NCBI GenBank assembly: GCA_016197225.1
Contig: JACPWC010000114.1
Span: forward strand, 106,016-170,015
DNA from: Chloroflexota bacterium
GTDB taxonomy: Bacteria > Chloroflexota > Anaerolineae > Anaerolineales > VGOW01
Reading direction: 5' to 3'
DNA length: 64,000 nt
Shown here: piece by piece, positions 31,803-41,260 of the stretch
Numbering within the stretch: position 1 is the first letter of the stretch
How the letters are laid out: each line of letters starts with the position of its first letter
Translations under genes and position numbers: made by a program
The notes under the pieces: generated by a model
The model's database searches: none
Seen by the model: only the letters and a program-made list of their open reading frames with translations
What the model was told of the DNA's origin: nothing

Positions 31803-32914
31803 GGCGAGGCCTCGGCGCTGATGATGGCCAGCACGTCGCTGTACTCGGCCAGCGAGCGGCCCTCGGCGGCCGGCTGGGCCGCCGGGATCGTGCCGCTGAG
31901 TTGGTACGACTCGCCGTCGTTGATGGCCGCATGATTGCCAAGATTGGCGACAAACAACAGCACGCCATCATTGGAAAAGAAGGAGATGTTTTGATAAGGA
32001 ATGGCGACGCGCCCGCCGGTGTTGTTGACGATCGTCACCTGATACGAATACCCGGAGGAACTGGCCGTCACCTGAGCCAACTCGGTATCCAGCACCATCG
32101 GATACCCCGCCTGCCCCGATTGGGCCGTCACCGGCGTGCCCAGGGCATGAACCTGCACCGCGCTCCAGTTGGTGAAGATCGGATCGTTGGCGGCGATTAC
32201 GCCGGTCGCGCCGGGCCGGGCGTCGTTGGCCGGGATGTGCAGAGCCAGAGGCCTGGGGCCGCCAATCCGCGCCCCCGAGGCGTTGGTGAAGACGAGCACC
32301 ACATCCTTGAGCGGCTGTTCGGTGAGGTTGCCCACGTCCACCATCACCACATAGCCGCCCGAAACCTGCATGCGCTGAACCTGGGCTACCGAGAGTTCCA
32401 CCGAGCCGCCGGGGTCTTTAAGCGGTTCGGGCGTGGCGGTTTCGGTGGCTGAGTCTTGTGTCGCGAAGAGCAACGTGGGGTTGTCGTCAAACGTCGGCGA
32501 AGCGCCAGGCACGGGCGTGTCGGTCGGCGCAGAAGGTGTGATCGTTGGCTGATCCACTGTGCCTTGTGTTGGCGGTTGAGTGGCAGCAGGTTGGATGGCC
32601 TCCGGCGTGGCGGTGGCAACGACGGGCTGGGTTAGGCCGCCACCCACGACATCCCCGGTGGGCGACGGTTGACCTTCCGCCGACGGCGGCAGGGTCAACG
32701 TGGGCGATTCAGGCGCTAACGCTACAGAAGTCGCCGTTACGATGGCCGGGTTGGAATTGATTGGCCCGGCGGGCTGGGTGGGGGCAACCGCCACCGAAGT
32801 GGCCGGGAGTAGCGTGCTGTAGAAGGCGCTGAACAGCAAAGCGCCCATGCCGCCGACGATGAACAATACCGCCATGCCGACGAGAATAGCAACTTGTCGA
32901 TCAGATGAACGCAT
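31799..32914 (-). CDS. membrane-anchored protein with Pro/Thr-rich stalk and beta-sandwich domain
   Basis: 371 aa. Residues ~9-32 are a single membrane helix, ~37-170 a Pro/Thr/Ala-rich stalk without structure, ~175-371 beta-rich (VELSVAQVQRMQVSGGYVVMVDVGNLTEQPLKDV, YSYQVTIVNNTGG), similar to FxLYD- or extracellular immunoglobulin-like domains. It is probably a cell-surface protein. It lies directly downstream of the giant protease genes on the same strand. No enzymatic motif is seen. Confidence 0.75.
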   Translation of the reverse strand: MRSSDRQVAILVGMAVLFIVGGMGALLFSAFYSTLLPATSVAVAPTQPAGPINSNPAIVTATSVALAPESPTLTLPPSAEGQPSPTGDVVGGGLTQPVVATATPEAIQPAATQPPTQGTVDQPTITPSAPTDTPVPGASPTFDDNPTLLFATQDSATETATPEPLKDPGGSVELSVAQVQRMQVSGGYVVMVDVGNLTEQPLKDVVLVFTNASGARIGGPRPLALHIPANDARPGATGVIAANDPIFTNWSAVQVHALGTPVTAQSGQAGYPMVLDTELAQVTASSSGYSYQVTIVNNTGGRVAIPYQNISFFSNDGVLLFVANLGNHAAINDGESYQLSGTIPAAQPAAEGRSLAEYSDVLAIISAEASP

Positions 32915-32919
32915 AAGTA

Positions 32920-32985
32920 AACCACAGAGACACGGAGAGCACAGAGTCTTTCGACTCCATGAACCCCGTGTCTCTATGAAAGGCT
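32920..32985. repeat. inverted repeat, CAGAGACACGG / CCGTGTCTCT type
   Basis: CACAGAGACACGG and CCCGTGTCTCT are near-complementary arms with GAGTC/GACTC between. A related AGACACG/CGTGTCT hairpin occurs at 24006-24039. Confidence 0.6.
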
Positions 32986-33000
32986 AAAGTGTGTTCGCGG

Positions 33001-36000
33001 TTACGGCTTGCCCACCTTGTAGAAGGTGTTGTTGCGGCTGGGTAAGTAAACCGCCGCCGTGCCGTTCGTGCCATTGCCGATGATGGGGCCGCCGGCCAGC
33101 GTGCCCTGCGTGGCCACCTTCTTGGCAAAGACGGTGTAGAACGCGTAACGGTAGAACGCCCGCAGGTAGCCCAGGCTGTCAAGAGTGTACGTCCAGCCGT
33201 TGGCGTCAATCACCGGCGAGGCGTTGCCTACCGTTCCGGCAAAACTCAGATACCCGGCGGTCACAACAGCGTTGCCCGTGTTGTTCCAAATTACCCGGTA
33301 GAGGCGGGTTCCGGCGGTGAAGGCGATGATGTCGTAACCGGCAGTGTACGGGTCGGACTGGATGGCCGGGGCTACACTGTCGCCCACGAGGCCCACACCG
33401 GCTACCATCGGTTGGATGCCTAAGGCCGCGCCGCCATCATACACCGAGCCGGTGGCCGGATTCACTCGATACAAACCGGCGACGTTGTTCAACGCCCACA
33501 GGTCGTCGCCATTGACTACCAGCGAAGTGTTGAATAAGCCGGCAGGCATTGTCGTCGGTGTTGCCCAGGCCAGGGCGTTCGTGATTGTGTCGAAGGCAAA
33601 GAGCTTGTTGGCCGAGCCGACGATCACATTCGTGTTAGCCACGTCTAGCACTGGCGACGACGCGCCCGTGCCAGCCGCCAGATCGCGCGTCCACTTGCGC
33701 GTGCCGTTGAAGTAAACGGCGTGCAGGCGGTCGAGGGCGGCAGTGTCTTCGACGACGTAGATCGTGCCGTCGCCGTCAATGACCGGCGAGGCCTTCGAGA
33801 TGTCCAGGCCCAGGTCAATGCGCCAGGCCATGACGCCGGTGTTGGCGTTGAGGGCATAGAGGAAGCCGTCCTTTGCGCCGACGATGACGTTGACCACATC
33901 ATCATCCACGCCGCCAGCGTTGGCAGCCACCAGCAACAAGGCTGGAGAAGCGCCGCCGCTCGGGTTGCCCAACAGGCCCAGGTCGAATCGCCACAACTCA
34001 TTGCCGTTGGCGGCGTCGCGGGCCAGGACGAACTGGCCGGAGGTGAAGTACAGGACACCGTTGGCAAAGCCAGCCTTGACGGGGCCAAGTACGGGCGTGC
34101 GCGGCGGGGCTGAAGTGGTCGTCGTAGACTTCGACCAGAAAGCGATGGGCGCGCGATGACCGGCGCCGTTGCCGTTGCGGCCCGTGTGTGCGACGTCATG
34201 CTGGAACATCGGCCACTGAGCGGCGGTGTACAGGTCGCAGTCAACGCAGGCGGCAGGCGCCGGGCCGAAGCGGCGCAGGTTGTCGTCGAGCGATGGCACG
34301 TACAACTGGCTGTTTACCAGCGCCAGCGAACCGGCAGCGCTACTGGCCGCCGTGCCCACGCCGATCTTCTTGGGCCAGCCGCTTCCGTCCACCGGGTTGT
34401 ACGGCCCGGCAAAGGCCGTCATGGTGTTGCCATCAACACCGTAGAGGAAACCATCCGCGCCGCCGATGAAGACGTTGCCAGCACTGTCCACCAGCGGGGT
34501 AGAGTTGGTGAAGTTGGTGGCCAGCGCGCCGAGGGTGAGCGGGGCTGAGAGCGCCGGGCCGTTAAAGTTGTAGCGATACAGCTTGTTTGCTGTAGCGATG
34601 AAGAGATAGTCATCAGCGCCAGCAGCGTCAAACCGTGCCATCGAAGATGCGCCAATGGTGGTTAGGATGGCGGGATCGCCAATCAAGTCTGGCGTCACTA
34701 CATTACCAGCAGTAGCAACACGGAACAGCCGGGCCGTCGCCGTCAACACATACACGTCAGTGCCAATGATGAGCGGCGCGGAGTTGATCATGCCGGGCGC
34801 GGGTGTTGCCAGGGTGATCGGCGAGCCGGTTTCAGGCACGCCGGTCATGGCGTCAATGGCATACAACTTATCCGAACCAACATAGACAACGCCGTTGCCG
34901 CCATCGTCGTAGAAGGCCGGTGACGAACTGCCAGCGCCCGCGCCGAGGTTGGCGCTCCACAACAGTGAGCCGTTCACGCGGTTAATGGCGTGCAGTCTGT
35001 CCACTCCCAGGGTGTCTTCCACCACGTACACCAGGTCATTGTGTCCGGCCAGCACCGAGGCTTTCGAGGCGTCTAGGCCCACGTCCACCGACCAGCTTGG
35101 GTTGGTCACCCACTCGTAAGCCGCGCCATTCCAGCGGAAACCATAGGCCCGAACCACGCCCAGCTTGTCGGCTACGAACACCCACTCTTCGTCGTTCGCG
35201 CCGTTGTCAACTGTGATGACGGCCGGCGATGAGTAACCACTTACGCCGCTCGTCGCGCCCAAATCCCATTGCTTGGCGATGAGGTGAGTCGCCACGTCGA
35301 GGGCATAAAGCTTCGTCCCGGCCACGAAGTAGGCCAGGCCTTGAGGATAAGCAACGGGTTGGAGAGTAGCATTCCCGATGACCACGCCGCGCACATCGCC
35401 CGCCGTCAGCACCGCCCATTGCTCAATGGCGCTGGACGACAAGGCAGAAGCCGCCGTGCCAGTATGAGCATCGTTTCTTTGGAAGAGCGGCCACTGGCCG
35501 TTAGCAGTGTTCAACGAACCCGGGTCGCCAACGCCATTGGTGAAGACCAACTGCTTGCCATCCTGCGCCGGCCAGACTACATGATCGGCGTCCATGAACG
35601 CGCCGGAACCGGCCAGGCTGGCGGTGTGAGTGTAAACCGCTGTTGCCGTCAGAGGCGGTGCGGCTTGTTGGATAGAGTAGAACTTTAGATCGGTGGAGCC
35701 GATGTAGACATGACCATCGCCCGCCAGCGGCGTCGAGTCGCCCAGCACGCCGCCCAACGTTGTCGCGGTGGGCGCGGCTGGCGCGCTCACGCCATCGTAA
35801 GTCACTTTATAGAGCTTGTTGCCTAAGCCAAAGAAGATGTTGGCTGACCCGGCACTTTCCAGGATGAGCGGGGCCGCCGACTTGCCGCCTTTGAGCAATG
35901 CGCCGTCGGCGTCGCCCAGGTTGGTGACCGTGAGGCCGTTGAAGGATACCCGCCACAGCACGCCATCGCCGCTCACCACGTAGTAACCGTCGAGGTCAGG

Positions 36001-39000
36001 ATCAACGGCATTAAAGACTACTGGTGAACCATTGGTCAGCGGGCTGGCCGGGGCGATGACGCCGTAGTTAGAGGTGAACACTGGCGCGCCATCTTCGACA
36101 TCAAAGGCATACAAGCCGCCGCCGCCGCCCACCAGCACCACATCGTCCGTGATCCCGGCGCTCTTCGCATCAATCGCCGGCGACGAAGTGCCGTTAGAGA
36201 GACCAATCAACTGCGACCAAATGATCGTGCCAGTAGAGTCGAGCGCAATCAGCCGGTCAGGGGTGGCATTGTCCTCGACGACAAAGATGAGGCCGAGGTC
36301 TGAGACGATGGGCGAAGCTTTGGAGATGTTGTTGCCCACGTCCGTCTTCCAGATCAAGTCGCCGGTGGCCGCGTTCACGGCGTGCAGGTTGCCGTCCGAG
36401 CCGCCGACGTAGATGATGGTGTTCGCGCCGTCGGTAGCCAGGGCAGGCATGGCATAGAATCCAGCCGTCACCGCCAGGCCGAGGTTGTACTTCTTCTCAA
36501 CGCCGCCCACAGTTCCCCAGGCGAAGGCGTCCGTGTTCTTGTTGCGGGCGTAGAGATACTGCCCGGCCACAAAGTAGATGTTGCTGGCGTCGGCCACCGC
36601 CGGGCGAGTTGCGCCAACAGCCGTGAACTGCCGAGTCTTGCGGATGGTTGCGCCGCCGCCGCCTTGTTCGACGGGCGCGTGAGCCGCATTGCTTTGGAAA
36701 GCGGGCCATTCTACTGAAGCCAGCGCGCAACCCGGGCAAGTGCTTGTTCCTTCAGGCGTGCCAAAGGCATACAGCTTATCATCCAGTGACGGCCAGAGGA
36801 GGACGCCATTCGTATTGGGATCAACTGTAATTGCGCCCGCGCTGGCCATCGAGCCAAGAGCGGTGAACATGACCGTCGCCGTCGAACCTCCGCTTGGCAC
36901 TTTCCACAGCTTGTTATCGCTCGTGCCAACAAAGACATTGCCCGCTGAATCGATCACCGGCGTGCTGTTGGTAGTTGCGCCGCTCAACGTAATTGCTCCC
37001 GGAGTCGCGCCATCCCACTTATACAGCTTGCCGCCCAGAGTCCAGTAGACAAGGGCGTTAGTTGTGTCATAAGCCAGTGAGCCGGAGCCAACACCTGCAG
37101 GCGTGTCATACTCGACCACCAGTGGCGGCACAGGCAGGGAGGCCAGATTAATATGGTAGAGATCGCCCAGGTTGTTAAGCGCGTACAAATCATCGGTGCC
37201 AACAATTATGGGCGCACTTGGAACCGTAGTCGTGACAACGCCAAGCTGGTAGCCGCCAGCGGGCCAGCCCGTACAAGTTGTGCCGTCAGTCGCATTGAAG
37301 CCATATAGATTCTTGCCGCCGACGTAAACGCACGTCCCATCGTAAGCTGGGGAGGAGGTACCAAGTGCCGCGCCGATGCTGGCCGCCCACTTCACCGCCC
37401 CTTCGTGGGTGACGGCGATGAGGCGATCTACTGCCCCGTCTTCGACGACGTAGACGACGCCGTTGTTGTCAATGAGCGGCGAGGCTTTGGAAATGTCGAG
37501 ACCCACATCGGTGGCCCACAGGCGCTGACCGGCGTTCGGGCCGTCGGCATAAACAGCGTGCAGGAAACCATCTTTGCCGCCAACATAGACAATGCCGTCG
37601 GCGAAGCCCGTCGCCGCGCCCGTTTGATTTGCCAGGGCAGGAGCGGCAAAGCCGGTGGCTGTGCCAGTCAGGCCCAGGTCGTATGACCAGATCACATTGC
37701 GGGTGTCAATGTCGAAGGCGCGCAGGTAGCGCCCGGTGACAAAGTAGGCGATGCCCCGAGGGTGAGCGCCAGAGGTTGGACCGACGATGGGCGGGAAGAC
37801 ATCACCGCCGGGGGCGCGGTTCCACAACTGAAGCGGCGAAGTGCCCACTGTGTAAATGCCGTCGCCATTGCGGTTTACGCCGCGCTGGAACGTGGGCCAA
37901 TCAGATACTTCGGTATTACAAGTCGCGCACGTGCCTGGCAGAGTGCCATATACTCGAACCCGGTCGTCCGTTGAAGGAACGTAGAGATCGGTGTTGAGAA
38001 TGGCCAGGCCGCCGGCGGTGCTGATTGCCGCAATCTTGGGCCAGACGGTGCCCGGGCCATCCAAGTCGGCCATCGTGCCGCCGTTGATGCCATACACTTT
38101 GCCGTCGGTGGAGCCGATGAAGACGTTGTTGGCGCTGTCCACCACCGGCGAGGCGTCGGTGAGACTGCCGCCAATGGTCAATGGAGGCGTTGGGGTTGTT
38201 GTCGAGGTAAAGGTGTCGTGTTTGTAGAGAACGGCCAGATGACCCCAGTAAAGGAAGAAGTGAGCGCCGTTGTCGAAGGCGGCGATTGAGCCGGAAGCGT
38301 GCGCGCCGGCGGGAGCATCGTGGGCGCGGACGAGCGACGTGCCATCAATAGCATTGGCCGAGTACAGATCGCCGAGGCTGTTGACGACGTAAACTTTCCA
38401 CGCGCCGCCGGGATCGATCACCGTCGGCGTGGTTGGCACGGTTGCCACTTCAACGCCCGTCTTGATCGGGGCCGACCATTTCGGCCCGCCCCAAATCGTG
38501 AAGGCATACAACTTGTCCGCGCCGACGAAGATCAAGTCATCGGTGGTGTTGGGATCAGCCGGGTTGGCCCAGTAAGCGGGTGACGAGGTGCCGGCGCCGG
38601 TAGCGCCGGTTCCAAGGTTGACGGCCCACCGCTGTGAACAGTCCGCCGGGTTGACGGCGATCAGGCGATCGATAGTGAGCGTGTCATCCACAAAGTACAC
38701 CGTGCCATCCGCGCCGATCAGCGGCGAGGCTTTGCTCAGGTCTGTGCCGAGTTTGGCCGACTTGCAAACTTGCACGCCGTTAGGAGTAGCGGACGTAGCC
38801 TCAATCTTGTAAACATAGCCGTCACCGCTGCCCACAAACACGGCCGGCGAACCGCCATCGGTGAGGGCGGGCGCGCCGGGGCCTTTGGCCACTCCCGCCG
38901 CGCCGAGGTCAAACGTCCAGGCAATAGTGCCAAACTGTTTATTGAGAGCGTAGACGTAACGCCCGGCTTTCACGTAAGCCAACGCCCCAGAGCCGACGAC

Positions 39001-40986
39001 GACCGAGCGCACGTCCGCGGTGAGCAGAGGCGAAGTCCACAACAGGCTGGCCGTCGTGCTGATAGCACTTGTACCTGCGCCTGCGCGAGTTACGCCGTTT
39101 TGGAAGAGCGGCCAGCCAGCCGAGTTGATGCAAGTTGGGCAGGCCGCCGGGCCGGCCGGAGCCGCGCCCAGGATGAGCTTGCCCCAGCCCCACTGATTAT
39201 CTTTGCCAGCGGTTGGGTCTCCGGCATCTGCCTCAGCCGCAGTTTCAAGGAAACTACGAAGCTGAGCATTGGTGCGTGTCGGGTCGGCTTGCAAAACCAG
39301 CGCCGCCGCGCCCGCCACGTGCGGGGCCGCGCCTGAGGTGCCGCAGAAACCTTCGCCGGTAGAACCGTCGCTCAGGCTGGTGGTCGTGCAATCGGGGCCG
39401 GTGATGTCCGGCTTGACGGCTTCATCACCGCTCGGAGCCGCGCCGCCTGCTTCATTCACCGGGCCGCGCGAGCTATAAGTTTCGTGCGAACCAGAGAGGT
39501 GGTTGTACGCGCCAACAGTGAAAGCGTTAGCCGCGTCCGCCGGGCTGAGAATGGTGCTGGTGTTGCTATCTACCTGCAAGTCCCAGCCGTTCACAAACAT
39601 TTCAAGATATTCACTGGTGGAAGAATTGAATCGTTGAACAACAATCGCTACCTGGCCGCCGGAGGGCACAAAAGCGCCTACACGCTCGGTGGGCCACGGG
39701 TAACCCGCCAACTGATCATTGAAGCTTGAGGCAACTGTCACCCAACCTGCTCCGGTATTCTGCATAATGAACAGGTCGTAGTCTTTGCCCGGAATCGCGT
39801 CGCCCCAATCATTCCAGGCCAGGTTTGCTTCGACGTAACATGAAAAGCCAGGTGGGCAGTCGGTCCAGTTGTTAATCTCGTTATAAATATCAGCGTCCCA
39901 CAAATGGAAACCGCCACTGTTGACATAGGTCACTGCGGCATGCCCCACAGCCGAATTCCCGGCGGCGGCCACGTACAAAATTCCGGCGGTGTTCACGCGG
40001 TTAACCGAGTCCACCAGAGCATTGTTGACTCCGGTGCTACTGTCGCCGTCGCCGTCGTCGTAATTCGTCCAGCCGATGGAAGCGTTGATAATGTCAACGT
40101 TCTGGGTGATCAACCAGTCCATCGCTTCACTAAATTCAAGGTCGGTGCTGATGCTGACCAGCCACAGTTCAGCGTCGGGAGCCATGTCGTATACAATCTC
40201 GGCCACCTCGCGCCCGTGGCTGCTGGTTTGCAAGTTGAGGTCAGCGCGGAAGGAGCGGGTGTGAATCCGGGTCACAGGCGGCAGTTCGGTGCCATACAGA
40301 GTCGTATAGCCGGTGAAGCCCGTGTCCAGGATGGCAACTTTCACACCTTTGCCCGTCAGGCCCACCGCTTGCCAGGCGCTCGCGTTCGACGTGGTCTTGC
40401 CCTCAGACGTCACCGCCACCTCTTCCGCATAAGCCGGCAGGCGCACGCCCAAAAACAGATCGCTCGTCGCCAATGCCTGCAAACCGCCAATCGGCAAACT
40501 GATCTGAACGAGCGCGTCAATGTCCACTTCCACCAGGCCGCCCAGGCTGGCCACCAGGTCACGGGCTTCGTTCGACGACTTGCCCGGCGCGAGCATGGCC
40601 ACCACCTGCACGTTCTCGCCCGCCGCCTGAAGCGACAAGCCCTGAGCCTCGGCCACGCTCATGGCCGCCGTCGGGCCGCCGCTGGCATAGGCCTCCGCCA
40701 GATCATTCAAGACACTGCTCAAACGCGGATCGCCGCCGCCGCGTGACGAAGTTGCCGCCGGCGCCGGGGCCGCCGCCTCTGTTGGAATTTCCGTTGGCGT
40801 TTCGGTCGGCGTTTCTGTAACCGTCGCTTCGGGCGTTGCCGTCTCGGCCGGCGCTGGTGTGTCGGTCGGCGCGGGCGTTTCCGTGCCGCCCTCTTGCGCC
40901 GACGCCAGTCCGGCCGGAATCAGCAGGCTGAGGATGACGAGCAGGCTCAGGAGTTGATGAAGGCGAGTAGCGAGATTTTTAGACAT
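33001..40986 (-). CDS. giant exported S8 subtilisin-like protease with five PQQ-like propeller modules (copy A)
   Basis: 2661 aa. Signal peptide 10-40 (LLSLLVILSLLIPAGLASAQ), Thr/Pro/Glu-rich linker to ~80, pro-region, then an S8 domain: D221 (VAILDTG), H257 (SSHGREVA), oxyanion Asn in AAAGNSA, S551 in GTSGAAPHVAG. From ~612 come five modules of ~400 residues, each starting with W-P-x-F-Q (modules 1, 2, 3 and 5 preceded by CxxC) and built from PQQ-like beta-propeller blades with KASPLI and YVVED repeated. ATG 40986 is preferred over an upstream start. No wall anchor is seen at the C-terminus (NNTFYKVGKP). The substrate is unknown. It is separated from copy B by 238 bp. Confidence 0.9.
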   Translation of the reverse strand: MSKNLATRLHQLLSLLVILSLLIPAGLASAQEGGTETPAPTDTPAPAETATPEATVTETPTETPTEIPTEAAAPAPAATSSRGGGDPRLSSVLNDLAEAYASGGPTAAMSVAEAQGLSLQAAGENVQVVAMLAPGKSSNEARDLVASLGGLVEVDIDALVQISLPIGGLQALATSDLFLGVRLPAYAEEVAVTSEGKTTSNASAWQAVGLTGKGVKVAILDTGFTGYTTLYGTELPPVTRIHTRSFRADLNLQTSSHGREVAEIVYDMAPDAELWLVSISTDLEFSEAMDWLITQNVDIINASIGWTNYDDGDGDSSTGVNNALVDSVNRVNTAGILYVAAAGNSAVGHAAVTYVNSGGFHLWDADIYNEINNWTDCPPGFSCYVEANLAWNDWGDAIPGKDYDLFIMQNTGAGWVTVASSFNDQLAGYPWPTERVGAFVPSGGQVAIVVQRFNSSTSEYLEMFVNGWDLQVDSNTSTILSPADAANAFTVGAYNHLSGSHETYSSRGPVNEAGGAAPSGDEAVKPDITGPDCTTTSLSDGSTGEGFCGTSGAAPHVAGAAALVLQADPTRTNAQLRSFLETAAEADAGDPTAGKDNQWGWGKLILGAAPAGPAACPTCINSAGWPLFQNGVTRAGAGTSAISTTASLLWTSPLLTADVRSVVVGSGALAYVKAGRYVYALNKQFGTIAWTFDLGAAGVAKGPGAPALTDGGSPAVFVGSGDGYVYKIEATSATPNGVQVCKSAKLGTDLSKASPLIGADGTVYFVDDTLTIDRLIAVNPADCSQRWAVNLGTGATGAGTSSPAYWANPADPNTTDDLIFVGADKLYAFTIWGGPKWSAPIKTGVEVATVPTTPTVIDPGGAWKVYVVNSLGDLYSANAIDGTSLVRAHDAPAGAHASGSIAAFDNGAHFFLYWGHLAVLYKHDTFTSTTTPTPPLTIGGSLTDASPVVDSANNVFIGSTDGKVYGINGGTMADLDGPGTVWPKIAAISTAGGLAILNTDLYVPSTDDRVRVYGTLPGTCATCNTEVSDWPTFQRGVNRNGDGIYTVGTSPLQLWNRAPGGDVFPPIVGPTSGAHPRGIAYFVTGRYLRAFDIDTRNVIWSYDLGLTGTATGFAAPALANQTGAATGFADGIVYVGGKDGFLHAVYADGPNAGQRLWATDVGLDISKASPLIDNNGVVYVVEDGAVDRLIAVTHEGAVKWAASIGAALGTSSPAYDGTCVYVGGKNLYGFNATDGTTCTGWPAGGYQLGVVTTTVPSAPIIVGTDDLYALNNLGDLYHINLASLPVPPLVVEYDTPAGVGSGSLAYDTTNALVYWTLGGKLYKWDGATPGAITLSGATTNSTPVIDSAGNVFVGTSDNKLWKVPSGGSTATVMFTALGSMASAGAITVDPNTNGVLLWPSLDDKLYAFGTPEGTSTCPGCALASVEWPAFQSNAAHAPVEQGGGGATIRKTRQFTAVGATRPAVADASNIYFVAGQYLYARNKNTDAFAWGTVGGVEKKYNLGLAVTAGFYAMPALATDGANTIIYVGGSDGNLHAVNAATGDLIWKTDVGNNISKASPIVSDLGLIFVVEDNATPDRLIALDSTGTIIWSQLIGLSNGTSSPAIDAKSAGITDDVVLVGGGGGLYAFDVEDGAPVFTSNYGVIAPASPLTNGSPVVFNAVDPDLDGYYVVSGDGVLWRVSFNGLTVTNLGDADGALLKGGKSAAPLILESAGSANIFFGLGNKLYKVTYDGVSAPAAPTATTLGGVLGDSTPLAGDGHVYIGSTDLKFYSIQQAAPPLTATAVYTHTASLAGSGAFMDADHVVWPAQDGKQLVFTNGVGDPGSLNTANGQWPLFQRNDAHTGTAASALSSSAIEQWAVLTAGDVRGVVIGNATLQPVAYPQGLAYFVAGTKLYALDVATHLIAKQWDLGATSGVSGYSSPAVITVDNGANDEEWVFVADKLGVVRAYGFRWNGAAYEWVTNPSWSVDVGLDASKASVLAGHNDLVYVVEDTLGVDRLHAINRVNGSLLWSANLGAGAGSSSPAFYDDGGNGVVYVGSDKLYAIDAMTGVPETGSPITLATPAPGMINSAPLIIGTDVYVLTATARLFRVATAGNVVTPDLIGDPAILTTIGASSMARFDAAGADDYLFIATANKLYRYNFNGPALSAPLTLGALATNFTNSTPLVDSAGNVFIGGADGFLYGVDGNTMTAFAGPYNPVDGSGWPKKIGVGTAASSAAGSLALVNSQLYVPSLDDNLRRFGPAPAACVDCDLYTAAQWPMFQHDVAHTGRNGNGAGHRAPIAFWSKSTTTTSAPPRTPVLGPVKAGFANGVLYFTSGQFVLARDAANGNELWRFDLGLLGNPSGGASPALLLVAANAGGVDDDVVNVIVGAKDGFLYALNANTGVMAWRIDLGLDISKASPVIDGDGTIYVVEDTAALDRLHAVYFNGTRKWTRDLAAGTGASSPVLDVANTNVIVGSANKLFAFDTITNALAWATPTTMPAGLFNTSLVVNGDDLWALNNVAGLYRVNPATGSVYDGGAALGIQPMVAGVGLVGDSVAPAIQSDPYTAGYDIIAFTAGTRLYRVIWNNTGNAVVTAGYLSFAGTVGNASPVIDANGWTYTLDSLGYLRAFYRYAFYTVFAKKVATQGTLAGGPIIGNGTNGTAAVYLPSRNNTFYKVGKP
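34215..39150. repeat. five ~1.2-kb propeller modules in copy A
   Basis: Modules start (minus strand) near 39150, 37910, 36735, 35500 and 34215. Each spans about 1.2 kb and contains repeated LGxDxSKASPxI, YVVED, GxxSSPxY and L(Y/L)xLN units. Module 4 lacks the CxxC pair. Confidence 0.75.
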
Positions 40987-41109
40987 GAGTGATGTGGCTC
41001 CTCGACGGCAAGGCCGTCTCAAGAATTCGCGAGTGTGATAAGGGTCTTCTTGAACACTGACAAGGATACCCCTATTTTTGAGGATTGTTACAACGAATTT
41101 TATGGAGAG

Positions 41110-41139
41110 ATTGTAAAGAAGAAGTCAAAAAAGAAGCAA
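41110..41139 (-). promoter_or_regulatory. possible promoter of copy A
   Basis: TTGCTT (41139-41134), 18-bp spacer, TACAAT (41115-41110). About 125 bp of leader. A GACAATGT/ACATTGTC dyad at 41181-41212 lies upstream and could bind a regulator. Confidence 0.35.
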
Positions 41140-41218
41140 GGAGCAAAGTGCCGTCTGCCAGTAGTAAATAAGCACCATGTGACAATGTACTGTTTGAAAC
41201 CGTGACATTGTCGTGAAT

Positions 41219-41252
41219 GAGGCCCTTCGGGTGAACCTGCCCGAAGGGCCTC
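41219..41252 (-). terminator. hairpin after copy B
   Basis: 13-bp perfect stem (41219-41231 and 41240-41252) with an 8-nt loop, beginning 8 nt after the stop of copy B. No T-run follows. Confidence 0.55.
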
Positions 41253-41260
41253 TGGCTGTT